From IMG/VR virus record IMGVR_UViG_3300044675_005263, positions 41,347-105,346 of that record: a stretch of 64,000 nucleotides of DNA; one strand, 5' to 3'. Of the stretch, positions 45,996-62,400 are shown one piece after another. This DNA is from a virus. A program made the translations under genes and the position numbers. The notes beneath the pieces are model-generated. The model was not told the origin of the DNA and made no database searches. It saw only the letters and a list, made by a program, of their open reading frames with translations. Position 1 is the stretch's first letter. The number at the start of each line of letters is the position of its first letter.

Positions 45996-46286
45996 GTGAG
46001 TCTAGCGGAGAAGTTAAAAGAAGCAACTAGGTCCTCACCAGGGCTCCCTTGCGGTATAGCAAAGCTTATGGCTTCTGTAAATGAAGAAGACAGAGAAGCT
46101 TTAGAAATTGTATTTTCCACTAAGTCAGTTAAAGGGACTATCTCCAATGTCCAGCTCCATGAGCTTCTTTTAGGTGAAGGGCATGACATTGCTTTTGCTT
46201 CAATAAGACTTCACAGAGGGCAGAGATGTCGTTGTTATATAGGTCAAGAAGCTCGCCAAGCGGCTGAAGCTAAGGCCAAGAAATGA
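45996..46286 (+). CDS. Hypothetical DNA-binding-type protein, 96 aa
   Basis: GTG start after TAGGAGATAAATA. 'LAEKLKEATRSSPGLPCGIAKLMASVNEEDREAL' then a winged-helix-like region (GTISNVQLHELLLGEGHDIAFASIRLHR). Overlaps the phosphoesterase by 4 nt. Could be a DNA-binding regulator; no family recalled with confidence. Confidence 0.7.
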   Translation: MSLAEKLKEATRSSPGLPCGIAKLMASVNEEDREALEIVFSTKSVKGTISNVQLHELLLGEGHDIAFASIRLHRGQRCRCYIGQEARQAAEAKAKK

Positions 46287-47521
46287 CGCAGAAAAAACAA
46301 CCAGTAGAAGATCCAAAAGCCTCTCTTACACAAAAATTAGTAGACCTTGTTAGCCCTGGCGCAACAGGCTCAGACCGAAAGATAACCAAGACCCCAGAGA
46401 ACTGGACCCCTAATTTAGAGATGACTCCAGATGGAGGAATCTTAACTTCCAATGCAAAGCCAGTAAATAATATGCCAGAGGCTAGAGACCTCCTAATTGA
46501 GTTTGGGCTTAACCCAGATGAGTGGCATGTAACCAATCTAGGTATGTCTAGATGGCAAAGATATGATGGAGAGCTTTTAGAGTCAAAACGACTTAAGCTT
46601 GTGCCACTAGCAGCCCTTGCTGAAGACAGAGCAGATATAGAACTTTTATGTAAGGAACTGTCTAAGTGGAAGCCACAAAAACTTACAGAGTCAATTACAG
46701 GTCCTCTTGCTTATCTTGTAGTCGTGAGCGATCAGCAGATAGGTAAAAAGGTAGGAGACTCTGGGACAGACGACATTGTTCAAAGAATCTTAGATACAAC
46801 ATCAGAAGCAGTTCAAAGACTTAAAGATCTACGCAAAATTGGCAGACAGATAGGAACTATTGTCCTTGCCTTGCCCGGCGATCACGTTGAAGGAAACGTA
46901 TCTCAGAACGGACGACTACAGGGTCAAGCAGCCTCTGACTTAGGAATCACAGAACAGGTGCGAGTTGCACGAAGAGTCCTTCTTGCTCAGATTAAGGCTT
47001 TTGCCCCTCTATGCGAAGAACTCATTGTCCCAGTGGTAAATGGAAACCATGATGAGTCAACTCGTCAGGTGGCAGCCGACCCAGCTGATGGCTGGAACAC
47101 TGAGATTGCCAGCGCAGTTCAAGACATTTGTGCAGAGGTAGAAAGCCTTTCCCACGTTAAATTTAGATATCCTGCTAAGGGAAATCAGAATCTATCTATC
47201 AATATCAATGGTGTAATGCTTGGACTATTCCATGGACATCAGATGGGTGGAGTTAACCCAATCAAATATCTAGAAGGTCAATCTTTAGGTATGACTGATT
47301 TAGGCCAGTGCGATGTATGGGTTTCTGGTCACTTCCACCATTATCGTGCTATGGATATTGGTCACCGTTTTTGGGTACAAGCACCTACCTTAGACGGAGG
47401 ATCTAACTGGTTTAGAGATAAAAAAGGTTTAGATTCGCATCCAGGCTTACTTACAATGGTTATTGGAAAGAATTATGACCCTCGAAAAGACCTTAGTATT
47501 ATCCGTACCTACCGAGTCTAA
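46283..47521 (+). CDS. Calcineurin-like phosphoesterase (SbcD/Mre11-like)
   Basis: 412 aa. Metal ligands D150 (VVVSDQQIG), GDH (199-201), GNHDE (254-258), HGHQMGG and GHFHHY fit the metallophosphoesterase fold. The N-terminal 140 residues are an extra domain with a tryptophan-rich section (WHVTNLGMSRWQRYDG). Phage relatives include T4 gp47-like nucleases, but the partner ATPase (gp46) is not seen here. Could process DNA ends or degrade RNA/nucleotides. Confidence 0.85.
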   Translation: MTQKKQPVEDPKASLTQKLVDLVSPGATGSDRKITKTPENWTPNLEMTPDGGILTSNAKPVNNMPEARDLLIEFGLNPDEWHVTNLGMSRWQRYDGELLESKRLKLVPLAALAEDRADIELLCKELSKWKPQKLTESITGPLAYLVVVSDQQIGKKVGDSGTDDIVQRILDTTSEAVQRLKDLRKIGRQIGTIVLALPGDHVEGNVSQNGRLQGQAASDLGITEQVRVARRVLLAQIKAFAPLCEELIVPVVNGNHDESTRQVAADPADGWNTEIASAVQDICAEVESLSHVKFRYPAKGNQNLSININGVMLGLFHGHQMGGVNPIKYLEGQSLGMTDLGQCDVWVSGHFHHYRAMDIGHRFWVQAPTLDGGSNWFRDKKGLDSHPGLLTMVIGKNYDPRKDLSIIRTYRV

Positions 47522-47558
47522 ACACGGTATTCTAAAGGTCAATGTTTTAAAACTACCG

Positions 47559-47564
47559 TAAAAT
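47559..47564 (+). promoter_or_regulatory. -10-like TAAAAT before the tail operon
   Basis: CCGTAAAATAAGAC; similar GTAAAATACC lies before the gene at 56184 and TACAAT before 59424. A matching -35 was not seen, so these may be phage-specific late promoters. Confidence 0.4.
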
Positions 47565-47580
47565 AAGACTTGGTCCAAAT

Positions 47581-47604
47581 AGGTGTTACCAGTGCACCTT
47601 TTTC
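47581..47604 (+). terminator. Possible terminator before the tail operon
   Basis: AGGTG-TTACCAGTG-CACCT followed by TTTTTC. Short stem; would end the phosphoesterase transcript or attenuate the tail operon. Confidence 0.5.
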
Positions 47605-47620
47605 ACTCAAGTTTTGATGA

Positions 47621-52396
<4,776 letters not shown>

Positions 52397-52429
52397 TGAG
52401 AACTAATATAAAAGAAGGAGGTAACTAAC

Positions 52430-53131
52430 ATGCCAGCTATTGACTTCCCAAGCGGCCCAACATTAAATCAAGAATATACAAACGGCACTCAAACATATCG
52501 TTGGAACGGTACCTCTTGGCGTTTAGTTCGCACTAGCGCAGTAGGACCAACAGGTCCAACAGGACCAGCTGGTCTTGACTCAACTGCTATTGGTGCTACT
52601 GGACCTACAGGTCCTACAGGTCCTGCTGTAACTGGACCGACGGGTGCAGCAAGCACAGTAACAGGTCCAACAGGTGCAACAGGTGCAACTGGAAGTTTTG
52701 CATTTGCAGCTTGGCAAGCATACACTCCAACTTTATTTGGAAGCGTAACAAATCCAACTATTGGAAATGGAAGTGTTTCAGGAAGATACGTTACTTTAGG
52801 TAGAACTGTTGTAGGTGAAATCCGTATTATTGCTGGAACTGTAGGATTTAATAGAGGCTCAGGTACATACTCTGTATCTCTTCCTATAGCTGGTGTTATT
52901 GAAAACTATCAACCAGTAGGTCAAGTAGTTATGAGAGATGAAGGTCCAGGTATTACATACTTTGGAACTGCAATATTTAACAACAACCTTAATACAAGAG
53001 TAGAACTCTATATGCATTCTCAGAGCGCAACCTTCGTTGAAGGTGCTGCAGTTACAGAGAGCAGTCCATTTTTGTTTGCTGCAAACGATAAAATTTTAAT
53101 TCAAATTACATACGAAGCTGTAGCGGAATAG
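52430..53131 (+). CDS. Short collagen-like fibre protein, 233 aa
   Basis: MPAIDFPSGPTLNQEYTNGT... The N-terminal module (about 1-38) 'AIDFPxxPxxxxxYxxGxxxYxWNGTSWRLV' is shared with the genes at 53142 and 56184. Then about 25 GPT/GAT triplets, then a beta-rich receptor-binding-type C-terminal domain (about 105-233). SD AAGGAGGTAACTAAC. Confidence 0.85.
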   Translation: MPAIDFPSGPTLNQEYTNGTQTYRWNGTSWRLVRTSAVGPTGPTGPAGLDSTAIGATGPTGPTGPAVTGPTGAASTVTGPTGATGATGSFAFAAWQAYTPTLFGSVTNPTIGNGSVSGRYVTLGRTVVGEIRIIAGTVGFNRGSGTYSVSLPIAGVIENYQPVGQVVMRDEGPGITYFGTAIFNNNLNTRVELYMHSQSATFVEGAAVTESSPFLFAANDKILIQITYEAVAE

Positions 53132-53141
53132 GTGACTAAAT

Positions 53142-55037
53142 ATGGCAGCCATTGATTTTCCTAACTCGCCTCAAGTAAATGATGTATTTACCTCTGGTCC
53201 TCAAAGTTGGATTTGGACAGGTACATCATGGAACTTAGTTATTTCTTCTGTAGTAGGAGCAACTGGTCCTACAGGTCCGCAAGGTGCAGCAAGTACAGTT
53301 ACTGGACCAACAGGTCCAACTGGTGTTTTTTCAACAGTAGCTGATACACCACCTGGATCTGCAGATCAAGGAGATTCTTGGTTTAACTCTGCAACTGGAA
53401 AAATTTATGTTTATTACGATAGCTATTGGGTAGAGTCGGCATCTAGCAATATAGGTCCAGCAGGACCAACAGGTGCTACTGGAGCGACAGGTGCAGCAAG
53501 TAATGTATTAGGACCTACAGGTCCGACTGGTGTAACTGGTGCTACAGGACCTCGTGGACAAACAGGTCCAACAGGCGCAGGTAATACTGGAGCTACAGGT
53601 GCAACAGGCGCACAAGGACCTACAGGTATGACAGGACCAACTGGCCCAGATGGAGAGCGTGGAGTTACTGGTCCACAAGGACCAATAGGACCAACAGGTG
53701 TGGCTGGTGCAACTGGCGATCTTGGTCCTACAGGCGCTACAGGTGCACAAGGATTAGCTGGACCAACTGGTCCAAGAGGATTTGTTGGCCCTACAGGAGC
53801 AGCAGGTACAGTAGGTGCTACAGGTCCATCTGTAACTGGCGCAACTGGTCCGCAAGGTCCAACTGGTCCATCTGGTGGACCTACTGGTCCTACAGGTGCA
53901 ACTGGACCACAAGGTGAAACTGGTCCTCAGGGAGACGTAGGTCTTCGTGGTGCTACTGGTGCAACTGGTGCAAACGGTGCTGCTTCAACAGTTCCTGGCC
54001 CTACAGGACCACAAGGTGCTACTGGTGCAAACGGTGTTACTGGACCTCAAGGACCTGCTGGACCTCAGGGACCTGCTGGAGCTCAAGGTAGTCAAGGTAT
54101 CCAAGGACTTGTCGGACCTACTGGTGCAAACTACTCCAACACAACTTCTTCTACTTCTAGAACTATGTCACTTGGCAATTTAGTCTTTACCGTTAATTTA
54201 GTAAATGCTTATGCAGTGGGAGATAGAGTTAGAGTGTTTAACACTGCAGCTCCAACTATCTGGCTACAAGGTGTAATTACAACAATTGCAACTACAAATA
54301 TAACTGTAAATGTTGATTTACTTAATGGCTCTGGAACCTACAACACATGGAAGTTCGGTCTTGCAGGTGAAAGAGGTGCACAAGGTGCACAAGGTACACA
54401 AGGTGTATCTATAACCTTAAAGGGATCAAGATCAACGGCATCAGCTCTTCCTACATCTGGAAACGCTATTAACGACGCATATATTGTTGATGACGATGGC
54501 GATCTTTATGTATGGAATGGTAGCTCTTTTACTAACGCAGGACAAATTGTTGGACCTACAGGTGCGACTGGATTAACGGGAGCACAAGGATTACAAGGAG
54601 CACAAGGTCCAACTGGTGCGACAGGTGCTAACTCAACAGTTCCTGGCCCTACAGGTGCAACTGGCGATACAGGACCTACTGGTGCTCAAGGCATAACTGG
54701 ACCAACTGGACCAGCATTCTTTAATCTAACAGGTGCTCAATATTTAGGATCAACAACACTATCTTCTACAGATAGAGCAACTATTGTAAAAATGAATAGC
54801 TCTAACCCTATGGTTTTAACAGTTCCTCTAGACGGAACTGGTGGATATACATTTGATACAGGAACTCAGATTGTCCTTGCTCAAATTGGAGTAGGTCAAG
54901 TAACAATTGCTGCAGCAAGTGGAGTAAGTCTTTTAACAGAAGGATCTAGATTTACAACTAAAGCACGTTATGCTGTAGCTTCTTTAATTAAACTTGGTGC
55001 AAACCAGTGGCTACTTAGCGGAAACTTGACGGTATAG
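53142..55037 (+). CDS. Collagen-like fibre protein, 631 aa
   Basis: [20 protein letters not shown]: the same N-terminal module as its neighbours. The '[16 protein letters not shown]' module (about 66-100), long collagen tracts, a beta domain (about 330-410), a '[14 protein letters not shown]' module and a C-terminal beta domain (about 530-631) follow. A tail fibre or whisker component; paralogue of 47636. Confidence 0.85.
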   Translation: MAAIDFPNSPQVNDVFTSGPQSWIWTGTSWNLVISSVVGATGPTGPQGAASTVTGPTGPTGVFSTVADTPPGSADQGDSWFNSATGKIYVYYDSYWVESASSNIGPAGPTGATGATGAASNVLGPTGPTGVTGATGPRGQTGPTGAGNTGATGATGAQGPTGMTGPTGPDGERGVTGPQGPIGPTGVAGATGDLGPTGATGAQGLAGPTGPRGFVGPTGAAGTVGATGPSVTGATGPQGPTGPSGGPTGPTGATGPQGETGPQGDVGLRGATGATGANGAASTVPGPTGPQGATGANGVTGPQGPAGPQGPAGAQGSQGIQGLVGPTGANYSNTTSSTSRTMSLGNLVFTVNLVNAYAVGDRVRVFNTAAPTIWLQGVITTIATTNITVNVDLLNGSGTYNTWKFGLAGERGAQGAQGTQGVSITLKGSRSTASALPTSGNAINDAYIVDDDGDLYVWNGSSFTNAGQIVGPTGATGLTGAQGLQGAQGPTGATGANSTVPGPTGATGDTGPTGAQGITGPTGPAFFNLTGAQYLGSTTLSSTDRATIVKMNSSNPMVLTVPLDGTGGYTFDTGTQIVLAQIGVGQVTIAAASGVSLLTEGSRFTTKARYAVASLIKLGANQWLLSGNLTV

Positions 55038-55040
55038 CAT

Positions 55041-55955
55041 ATGCTAATTGCCACTCATGCTATGCATGCAACTCTTTTCTTCCCATACACTCCTTCAACA
55101 TGGCAACAAGTAATTGATACTAGTTTTTCTACATCAAATATTAATGCCATAAATTATAACGACTCTCAATTTGTTGCCGTTGGAAACAATGGAAGTGTGG
55201 CTACATCTACAAACTCGCAAGACTGGGCTCCTAGAGTATCTAACTTTGATACAAGTAATATATATGCAATTGCATATGGTGCAGGGATTTATGTCATAGG
55301 TGGTAGTGAAGGAAAAATTGCTACATCTGTAAATGGATATGACTGGACATTAAGGGCATCTTCTTTTGGAGCAAGCCCTATTCTCGGTATTACATACTCA
55401 GAAACAGCTTCTTTATGGATTGCTGTAGGCGGATCAGGGAAATTGGCTACATCTATTGACGGTATTAGCTGGGTGCAAAGAACTTCTTCGTTTAGTACAA
55501 GTTTTATTAACGGTATTTGGTCTTCACCAAATCTTATTATTGCTGTAGGGTATGATGGAAAACTTGCTACTTCTACAAACGGAGTAACTTGGACCCAAAG
55601 AACATCTAGTTTCTCTGTAAGTATTATAAATGCTGTAACCTCCAATTCAACAGGTACTAGATATGTTGCTGTAGGTGAGCAAGGAAAAGTTGCTACCTCT
55701 ACAAACGGCATAACTTGGACTCAAACTTTCCCTCAAACAAGCTTCCTATCCTCTACAATTAGATGCGTAGCTTTATCTGATGATGGAACTTATCTAGCAG
55801 CAGGAGCCACAGGCAAACTAGCCACATCCTTTGATGGCAATGGTTGGATTCAAAGAAACTCTAGTTTTGGAACATCTAACATAAATGGTGTTGTATTAAC
55901 CAATATTTTATCGCTTGCTGTTGGAAATTCAGGAAAAATAGGATACTCAGCGTAA
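55041..55955 (+). CDS. Seven-bladed beta-propeller fibre protein
   Basis: 304 aa. Seven repeats of about 42 residues with the core 'VGxxGKxATSxNGxxWxxR' (e.g. VGYDGKLATSTNGVTW). They form a propeller probably at a fibre tip, with sugar binding likely. ATG start 3 nt after the previous stop and no clear ribosome site, so translation is probably coupled. Confidence 0.85.
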   Translation: MLIATHAMHATLFFPYTPSTWQQVIDTSFSTSNINAINYNDSQFVAVGNNGSVATSTNSQDWAPRVSNFDTSNIYAIAYGAGIYVIGGSEGKIATSVNGYDWTLRASSFGASPILGITYSETASLWIAVGGSGKLATSIDGISWVQRTSSFSTSFINGIWSSPNLIIAVGYDGKLATSTNGVTWTQRTSSFSVSIINAVTSNSTGTRYVAVGEQGKVATSTNGITWTQTFPQTSFLSSTIRCVALSDDGTYLAAGATGKLATSFDGNGWIQRNSSFGTSNINGVVLTNILSLAVGNSGKIGYSA

Positions 55956-55970
55956 TGGAGGAAAGATATA

Positions 55971-56135
55971 ATGTTTTCATATGTAATCATTGAAGAGCCT
56001 TTGCTCGTTCAAATTCTTCATGCAGACAACGTTATTGATGAGAGTGGCCCTTGGGAGTCTCTTTCAGCAGCAATCAATTGGGCAACAGCCTATGTAGGAA
56101 AACTTAATTCTGGAGTGGAAGAGCCTCAGCTCTAA
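55971..56135 (+). CDS. Small hypothetical protein, 54 aa
   Basis: MFSYVIIEEPLLVQILHADN... ends GVEEPQL-TAA. GGAGGAAAGATATA precedes the ATG. Short alpha/beta protein in the fibre operon; possibly a fibre chaperone or assembly protein, unproven. Confidence 0.7.
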   Translation: MFSYVIIEEPLLVQILHADNVIDESGPWESLSAAINWATAYVGKLNSGVEEPQL

Positions 56136-56183
56136 CCATAAAACGTAGTAAAATACCAATAGAAGTAGAAAGGACAGACCACA

Positions 56184-56834
56184 ATGGCAGCCATTGATTT
56201 TCCTACGCCTGTAGTTATTGGCGAAGTATTTACTGTTGGCGGGCAAAGCTGGGTCTGGACTGGAACAGTTTGGGAAGCACTTCGTGTAACCCCTACAGGA
56301 CCAACAGGACCACAAGGTATTCAGGGTGCAACGGGAGCGACGGGCGCAACAGGTGCAACAGGCTCACAAGGTATTCAAGGTCCAACAGGGCCAGACTCTG
56401 ATGTAGCTGGACCAACAGGTCCAACTGGACCACAAGGTGTAATCGGTGTAACGGGTCCACAAGGACCAGTTGGAACTCAAGGTCCAAGAGGCTTTACTGG
56501 TCCAACAGGAGCTGATTCAAATGTAACTGGACCACAAGGACCTACAGGACCTCGTGGACAAACAGGTCCTACTGGATCTACAGGTGCTCAATCTGAAGTC
56601 CCAGGCCCAACTGGACCTACAGGACCTGTTGGTAAGTTCACAGTAGGAGCGGTAGAGCCTTCACTAGAAACTGCAGTAAACGGTGATGTCTGGTTTGACA
56701 CTCAAACTGCAAAAACTTATGTATTTTATGAAGGAGTTTTTGTTGAAACATCTAGCGGCGCACAGGGAGTAACTGGTGCGACAGGTGCACAAGGCTCATA
56801 TAGAATATCTACATCTTGGTGGCTTGGTGTATAA
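56184..56834 (+). CDS. Short collagen-like fibre protein, 216 aa
   Basis: [20 protein letters not shown]: third copy of the shared N-terminal module. Then collagen triplets and a '[29 protein letters not shown]' module (about 150-185). It ends abruptly after [12 protein letters not shown], without a large C-terminal head. Own TAAAAT box at 56149-56154. Confidence 0.85.
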   Translation: MAAIDFPTPVVIGEVFTVGGQSWVWTGTVWEALRVTPTGPTGPQGIQGATGATGATGATGSQGIQGPTGPDSDVAGPTGPTGPQGVIGVTGPQGPVGTQGPRGFTGPTGADSNVTGPQGPTGPRGQTGPTGSTGAQSEVPGPTGPTGPVGKFTVGAVEPSLETAVNGDVWFDTQTAKTYVFYEGVFVETSSGAQGVTGATGAQGSYRISTSWWLGV

Positions 56835-56909
56835 TTTAAAAAATACAAGTCAAAACACTAATAAGACATTAACGATTAACGATATGACTTTCGAGAGAGG
56901 TACTAACTA

Positions 56910-59384
56910 ATGCCAGGTTTTTTAGGCGGTAGCAGCGGTAGCTCGACCACAGGAGGAGAAATCTCCTTCAATAAAGAGTTTATTGATCCAGTAACGAAGC
57001 TCCGTGTATCGGAGCCTGAAAACCTTATCGATACTGACTTTGAGTACGGCCTTCAGCCTACCAAGTGGGAAACAGTCGAGCTTATCAACAACACTCCATC
57101 GTTCTTTTCAAAGAGCGGTGATACAACAATCCCTAACTTAGCTTCAATGACCACTATCACTGGTTCTCGTGAAATTACAGTAAGAACATCTTTAGAGCAC
57201 GGTCTAGCTGTTGGAACCCCAATTAACGTAAGTGGCACAAAATCCATTACAGCAGACGGCTCATACATCATTAACTCAATCCCAAACGCAACAACTTTTA
57301 CATACTTGGCAAAAGAAAATCAGTTCCAAACCGCAAGCATTGAGGATCTATATACCTCTATTGTTACTGGAGAATTTTTCCAAGGATCACAGATTAAAAT
57401 CTCTGATGCAGGTGGAATTGAAACTGATGCTGCAGCAACATCTACTTTAACTGTTCAGACAGATAGCCCACACGGTTTTGGACCAAACACACCTCTCTAC
57501 TTTTTAAATCTTAACTCCACAATTACTCAGGAGTTTGACTCAACAAACACTGAAGCTAAATCTTTTGATGCATCTAACAACGTAACTGCTCGTTCTTTTG
57601 ATGGATCTAACACATCATCGACTGTATTTTTTAACTTAAATAATTCTGCAACAAGCAACCCTGTAAGCGTTGCTAGTACCATTTCTGGTGTAAGTACAGA
57701 AAGTGATGAAATCACTGTAAGCCATCTTTCAGAAAACTTTCTTGGAAGACCTATTGGAACACCACTACAGTACGAAATCGTATCCCCAGACGGGTATTTT
57801 CTAACCAATCCTCGTGGAGTAGTTTATATAAAAACTGTTGGACAACTTGGTGCTTCAGTATCTACATTCCAAGTAAGCGCTGTCCCGAACGGTCCAGCAA
57901 TTAACATTTTAAATAATATTACAGGGTACATGCAATTAGCTAATTTAGCTCCTACTTTTGCTGGATCTAATTTAGACACTATCAATCAATCTGTAACTAC
58001 TACATATAAAAATACACCATATGAGTTTGACGCAGATAATGGGAGCGGATCTACTTTCACAGTTAGCTCTATAACAGGTCTTGGAAATATCACTTTTACG
58101 GCTAACACCAACTGGGCTATTGGCCAAATGGTTCTATATAGCACCACTGGTGGAGCTGCTACTGGTCTTACAAACAATACTACTTATTGGGTTTCAGCTC
58201 TTAATGCTCAAACAAACCTTATTAACATCTCGGATTCACCGGGAGGAGTGACACTTACTTCTATCTCTGGTGGCTCTGGAACTCAGACTTTTAAAGCAAT
58301 TAGCGTATCTTTAGATAGAGATGTTCTAGCTGTTCCCGGCCATGATTTTCAAGAAGCAGATCTAGTTAAATATGCTTATCCTGAAGGTGAAAAACTTACA
58401 ATTACTGGTACTGGAAGCACAAATGATTACTTCTTTGTAGAAAGAGTTTACGACTCAACACATATTACTTTAACAAGAACTAAGGGCTTTGTTCTTGATG
58501 GAACAACTGCACTCAGAGCAGCCCCTAGCGCTCAAGCAATTCTTGCTGTAAACCCTAGTGCAACAGATGGTGCATATTGGATCAAGCCAGCTGGAACAGC
58601 TACTGCATATCTAACCTATTGCAACTTTACGCTTGAATCAGGTGGTTGGACTCAGATTATGAAGTTGTCCAGCAATACGTTGCTTACCAACTCAATTACT
58701 TCTGGAGCTGCTCCACAGACTGGTGCAGGGTTCACATTTGGCCCACATTGGAACGGATGGACTTGGCAGAATGAAGGAGACTTTACAACCTTATTCCCTC
58801 TCATAAACAATTCAACCTTTACAGATGTAGATGCATTTAGCCCACTATTTGCTTCATTACCATTTAACGATGTTATGGTTGTATCTATCAACCTAACTTC
58901 AAGCAGATTAGGGTGGCGTCATACTGCAACTATTCCTAATATGAGAGCAGTTACTGGAGCAACTAACCTTGCTACAAGGGGAGATACTTGGTTGTTCCCA
59001 TCAGTAGCCACTACTGAATATGCGTGGAATAGACGTCTTCAGACAGTTGCTTCAGTTGGAACTCAAACATTAGTTACTGGAACACCACGTTTTGGTTTTA
59101 AAATGACAACTGATTACTCCAATACTTATGCAGCAGCCACACAAAATAACTTTGTTACTGGTGGGTATAGCACTCTAAACTCGGATAACGCAACTGGTTT
59201 TGGTATGTCAATGATTGGTGTTGGTGGTACAAATACAAGCACGGCATCTGCTTTCGCAGGTGGTATTGGTTATGTACACACTGGAAACTTAACTTTCCGT
59301 GCACACGGTGTATTTAATGCTACTTCCACATCAGGCGGAACAAGCAATAGAACTTTCACAGGAATTGCAGTCTTCGTTCGTTAA
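56910..59384 (+). CDS. Tail structural protein with fibrinogen-like C-terminal domain
   Basis: 824 aa. N-terminus 'FNKEFIDPVTKLRVSEPENLIDTDFEYGLQPTKWE' is a T4-like marine phage structural motif. Middle: E1_FCCH-like repeats (LEHGLAVGTPINVSG). C-terminal third (from about 547): 'DGAYWIKP...YCNFTLESGGWTQIMKLS', a fibrinogen/COLFI-like domain that binds sugars or proteins. Likely receptor-binding tail protein. SD GAGAGGTACTAACTA is weak. Confidence 0.85.
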   Translation: MPGFLGGSSGSSTTGGEISFNKEFIDPVTKLRVSEPENLIDTDFEYGLQPTKWETVELINNTPSFFSKSGDTTIPNLASMTTITGSREITVRTSLEHGLAVGTPINVSGTKSITADGSYIINSIPNATTFTYLAKENQFQTASIEDLYTSIVTGEFFQGSQIKISDAGGIETDAAATSTLTVQTDSPHGFGPNTPLYFLNLNSTITQEFDSTNTEAKSFDASNNVTARSFDGSNTSSTVFFNLNNSATSNPVSVASTISGVSTESDEITVSHLSENFLGRPIGTPLQYEIVSPDGYFLTNPRGVVYIKTVGQLGASVSTFQVSAVPNGPAINILNNITGYMQLANLAPTFAGSNLDTINQSVTTTYKNTPYEFDADNGSGSTFTVSSITGLGNITFTANTNWAIGQMVLYSTTGGAATGLTNNTTYWVSALNAQTNLINISDSPGGVTLTSISGGSGTQTFKAISVSLDRDVLAVPGHDFQEADLVKYAYPEGEKLTITGTGSTNDYFFVERVYDSTHITLTRTKGFVLDGTTALRAAPSAQAILAVNPSATDGAYWIKPAGTATAYLTYCNFTLESGGWTQIMKLSSNTLLTNSITSGAAPQTGAGFTFGPHWNGWTWQNEGDFTTLFPLINNSTFTDVDAFSPLFASLPFNDVMVVSINLTSSRLGWRHTATIPNMRAVTGATNLATRGDTWLFPSVATTEYAWNRRLQTVASVGTQTLVTGTPRFGFKMTTDYSNTYAAATQNNFVTGGYSTLNSDNATGFGMSMIGVGGTNTSTASAFAGGIGYVHTGNLTFRAHGVFNATSTSGGTSNRTFTGIAVFVR

Positions 59385-59390
59385 GACTGA

Positions 59391-59396
59391 TACAAT
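59391..59396 (+). promoter_or_regulatory. -10-like TACAAT before the last gene
   Basis: GATACAATAAGAAAC, 28 nt before the start at 59424. No matching -35; same late-type pattern as 47559 and 56149. Confidence 0.35.
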
Positions 59397-59423
59397 AAGA
59401 AACTAGATAGGAGCAGAGAATAG

Positions 59424-62400
59424 ATGGCTATTAATATAACTGCCTTGGGTGGTTCAGGTGTCCATACTCTGCAAAAGGTTAATGTAAACCTTGAAGAGAA
59501 TTATATTTACTACGCAAAGCGTGATTCTGGTACTGCATTTCCTTCTGCTCTAACTGACGATTCCGCATGGGTCTATAGAGAAGGCACGGGTTCGATAACA
59601 GGACTCACCGACGAAACAGTTTATTATGTTAATACTGATGCCTACTCTGTTTCTTTTGCCTCTAGTGCTGGTGGATCTAATATTGCTCTCTCCGACTACG
59701 TTCCAGGAACAATTACTCTTAACTACCCTAACGTATTCCAAAATACTTTTAACATTTCTTCTGTAAAGTTTGCAGATCAGCAAGCAGTAAAATATTTAAC
59801 AGATTCAACAGCAATTACAGGTCTTGTTTCTGGCAATGTCTATTACGTTAAAAACCAGCTAACTGGTCTTGGCGGATCTTCATTGTATCAATTTACAACT
59901 CACGATTTCACAACTGCTGGAGTAACAGGTCGTACTGGACCAACAATCGAGCAGTTGAGATCATCTTATTCAAGCACTACTTGGAGAAATACTTATCTAA
60001 ATCAAGGAACATTCCAAGGGTATCAAGATTGGACTGTCCCTGAAGATGGCGTGTATGAGTTCAACGTAAAGGGAGCTCCTGGTAGACAAGGTCGTACTTT
60101 AGGCGGTGGCGGTGCCATTGTTCAAGGAAGAGTAAGACTTATTAAAGGCGAAGTAATTACTTTTGTTCCTGGTCAACGAGGAGAACTTCCTACAGCAGCA
60201 ACAACATATCCAGGATCTTCTGGCGCTTCATGGGTAATTCGTAAAAGCGGAAACATTCCACTATTTGTTGCAGGTGCTGGATCATCATCATCTAACGTAA
60301 CAGTCGGTATTAATGCTGTAACAACAAACAATGGTGGAACTTCAAGTACAGGTCAACTTGGCGGTACTTCTGGTAGCGGTGCTCCTCAAAGAGTTATTGC
60401 TGGTGGTGGTGGTGGTTTCTTATCTGCTGGATCTAACGGTTCTACTTCTGGTGTCGGTGGTGGCGGTTTCAACAATGGTCTTGTTGGTGGTTTAGCCCCT
60501 AACACAGCATCTGGTAGCGGTGGCTTTGGTGGTGGAGGTTCTGCTTCTGGTACTGAAGGTTCAAGCGGTGGTGCTGGTGGTTACTCAGGTGGAGCTGGTA
60601 ACACAAATACAGCTAACAGCGTTGGTGGTTCTGGTGGTTCATATATTTTCCCAACAGCAACAAACCTTGCTACTTCAAATGGTTTATATAACGGAGCTAC
60701 AACACTCCTTGGAACACCTATTACAAACTTAAACTTATTTAATACAGGTGAAGTAGAAGGATCAGTTACTGTAACTCTTGTAGAGCGTTCAGTATTCGGA
60801 TTTAAACTACATGACACACCAACAGATGCTGTTGGAGATTTAGATGCAATTGCAGTGGAGCCAAATGGTTCGTCATATCACTCTCTAGTTCCAGTAACTT
60901 TAGATATTGATAATGATATTATTAACAGTATTACTCCACACGGATGGAGTGAGGGCGAAGGCGTTAACCACTTCTACACAGGTACACCTGCAGGTGGTCT
61001 TTCAAACACAGGCGTGTATTACATCGATAGAATTGATGATTATAGATATCGTCTTAGCCTGACACCAGATCCTAACTTTACAACTGTCAACATAACAACT
61101 CCATCTAATGCATCTACACAAGGACTGCGTAGAGTTATTGTTAACACTGCAACTAATACAATTACTATTAATAACCATGGGTTCTTAGTTGATCAGCCTG
61201 TTAGATATTCTTCTGGTGGCGGCACTGCTATTTTGCCTCTACAAAACAACGCAACTTACTATATTAAAGAAGTTGTGGATGCTAATAGATTTACACTGAC
61301 TCAGTCCCTACAGGGAACAGTTATCGATCTAACAACAGTAGGAACTGGAACAAATCATAGCTTTATTCTTACAGTTGTCAACGATCTTGAAGACACTCTT
61401 TATATTCCTACACATGGATATGTATCTGGTCAAACAGTTAAATACCAAAAGGCAAGAGATTTTGTTATAACTAGCTTTACATCTTCTGGAACAACTAGAA
61501 CAATTAACACAGCAGAGCCTCACGGGTTCCAAGTTAACTCTCGTGTAACAATTGATGGCTTAACAAGACCAACAATTTCTGCCCCAGCAATTGCTATCAC
61601 TCGTGTTGCAAGCTCAGCTCAAGTAAGAACACTAACACTAGGATCAACCCACAGCTACACAGCTGGTATGTTAATTCAAGTTACTGGTCTTACTGGGACA
61701 TTTGCATCAAGATTCAATGGAATTTATGTTGTTACTGCAGTTCCAACATCCAACACACTGACTTATAACGCTGAAGAAAGCATTACAGTATCCGAAGCTA
61801 TTTTGTCTGGAAACGATCTAGCTTCTAGAGTTACACGACGACCTGATTTAGAACTTCTAGATCACACAAGAGGTTTGACTGTAAGAAGCATTGCTTCTTC
61901 TGGTACAACTAGAACGATTGTTACCAACGAGCCGCACTACTACTCTACTGGTACTCCAGTGTGGATTCAAGGAATCTCGGGATCACCTACAGGAACTGGT
62001 ATTCAAGATGACATTGGCGAATACTTTAATGGAATTTACTTTGTTGCATCAGCACCAAGCAGCAACACATTTACATATGTAGCTGCACACGAGGGAACTC
62101 CTTCCAACTTAGACCCTTCAATTACTTTTACTACTGTAGCTGTAGGAACTAGCGGTGTAAATGCTGGAGGAACTGTCTATAGAGAACAAATTCTTACAGC
62201 TGTAACTTCAACATCATTTAGCTACGTTATGCCACACTCTTCACTTACCGTCGGCTCAGCTGAGACTATTACTGGACGTGCATCTAAGATCGGTGTTCGT
62301 ATTAATAATAGAAACTTAACTGTAGGAACGCTAGCAAACTTAACTACAGACGTAAACCACGATCTACAAGTTGGAGATAGATTCACTATTAAGAGTCTTA

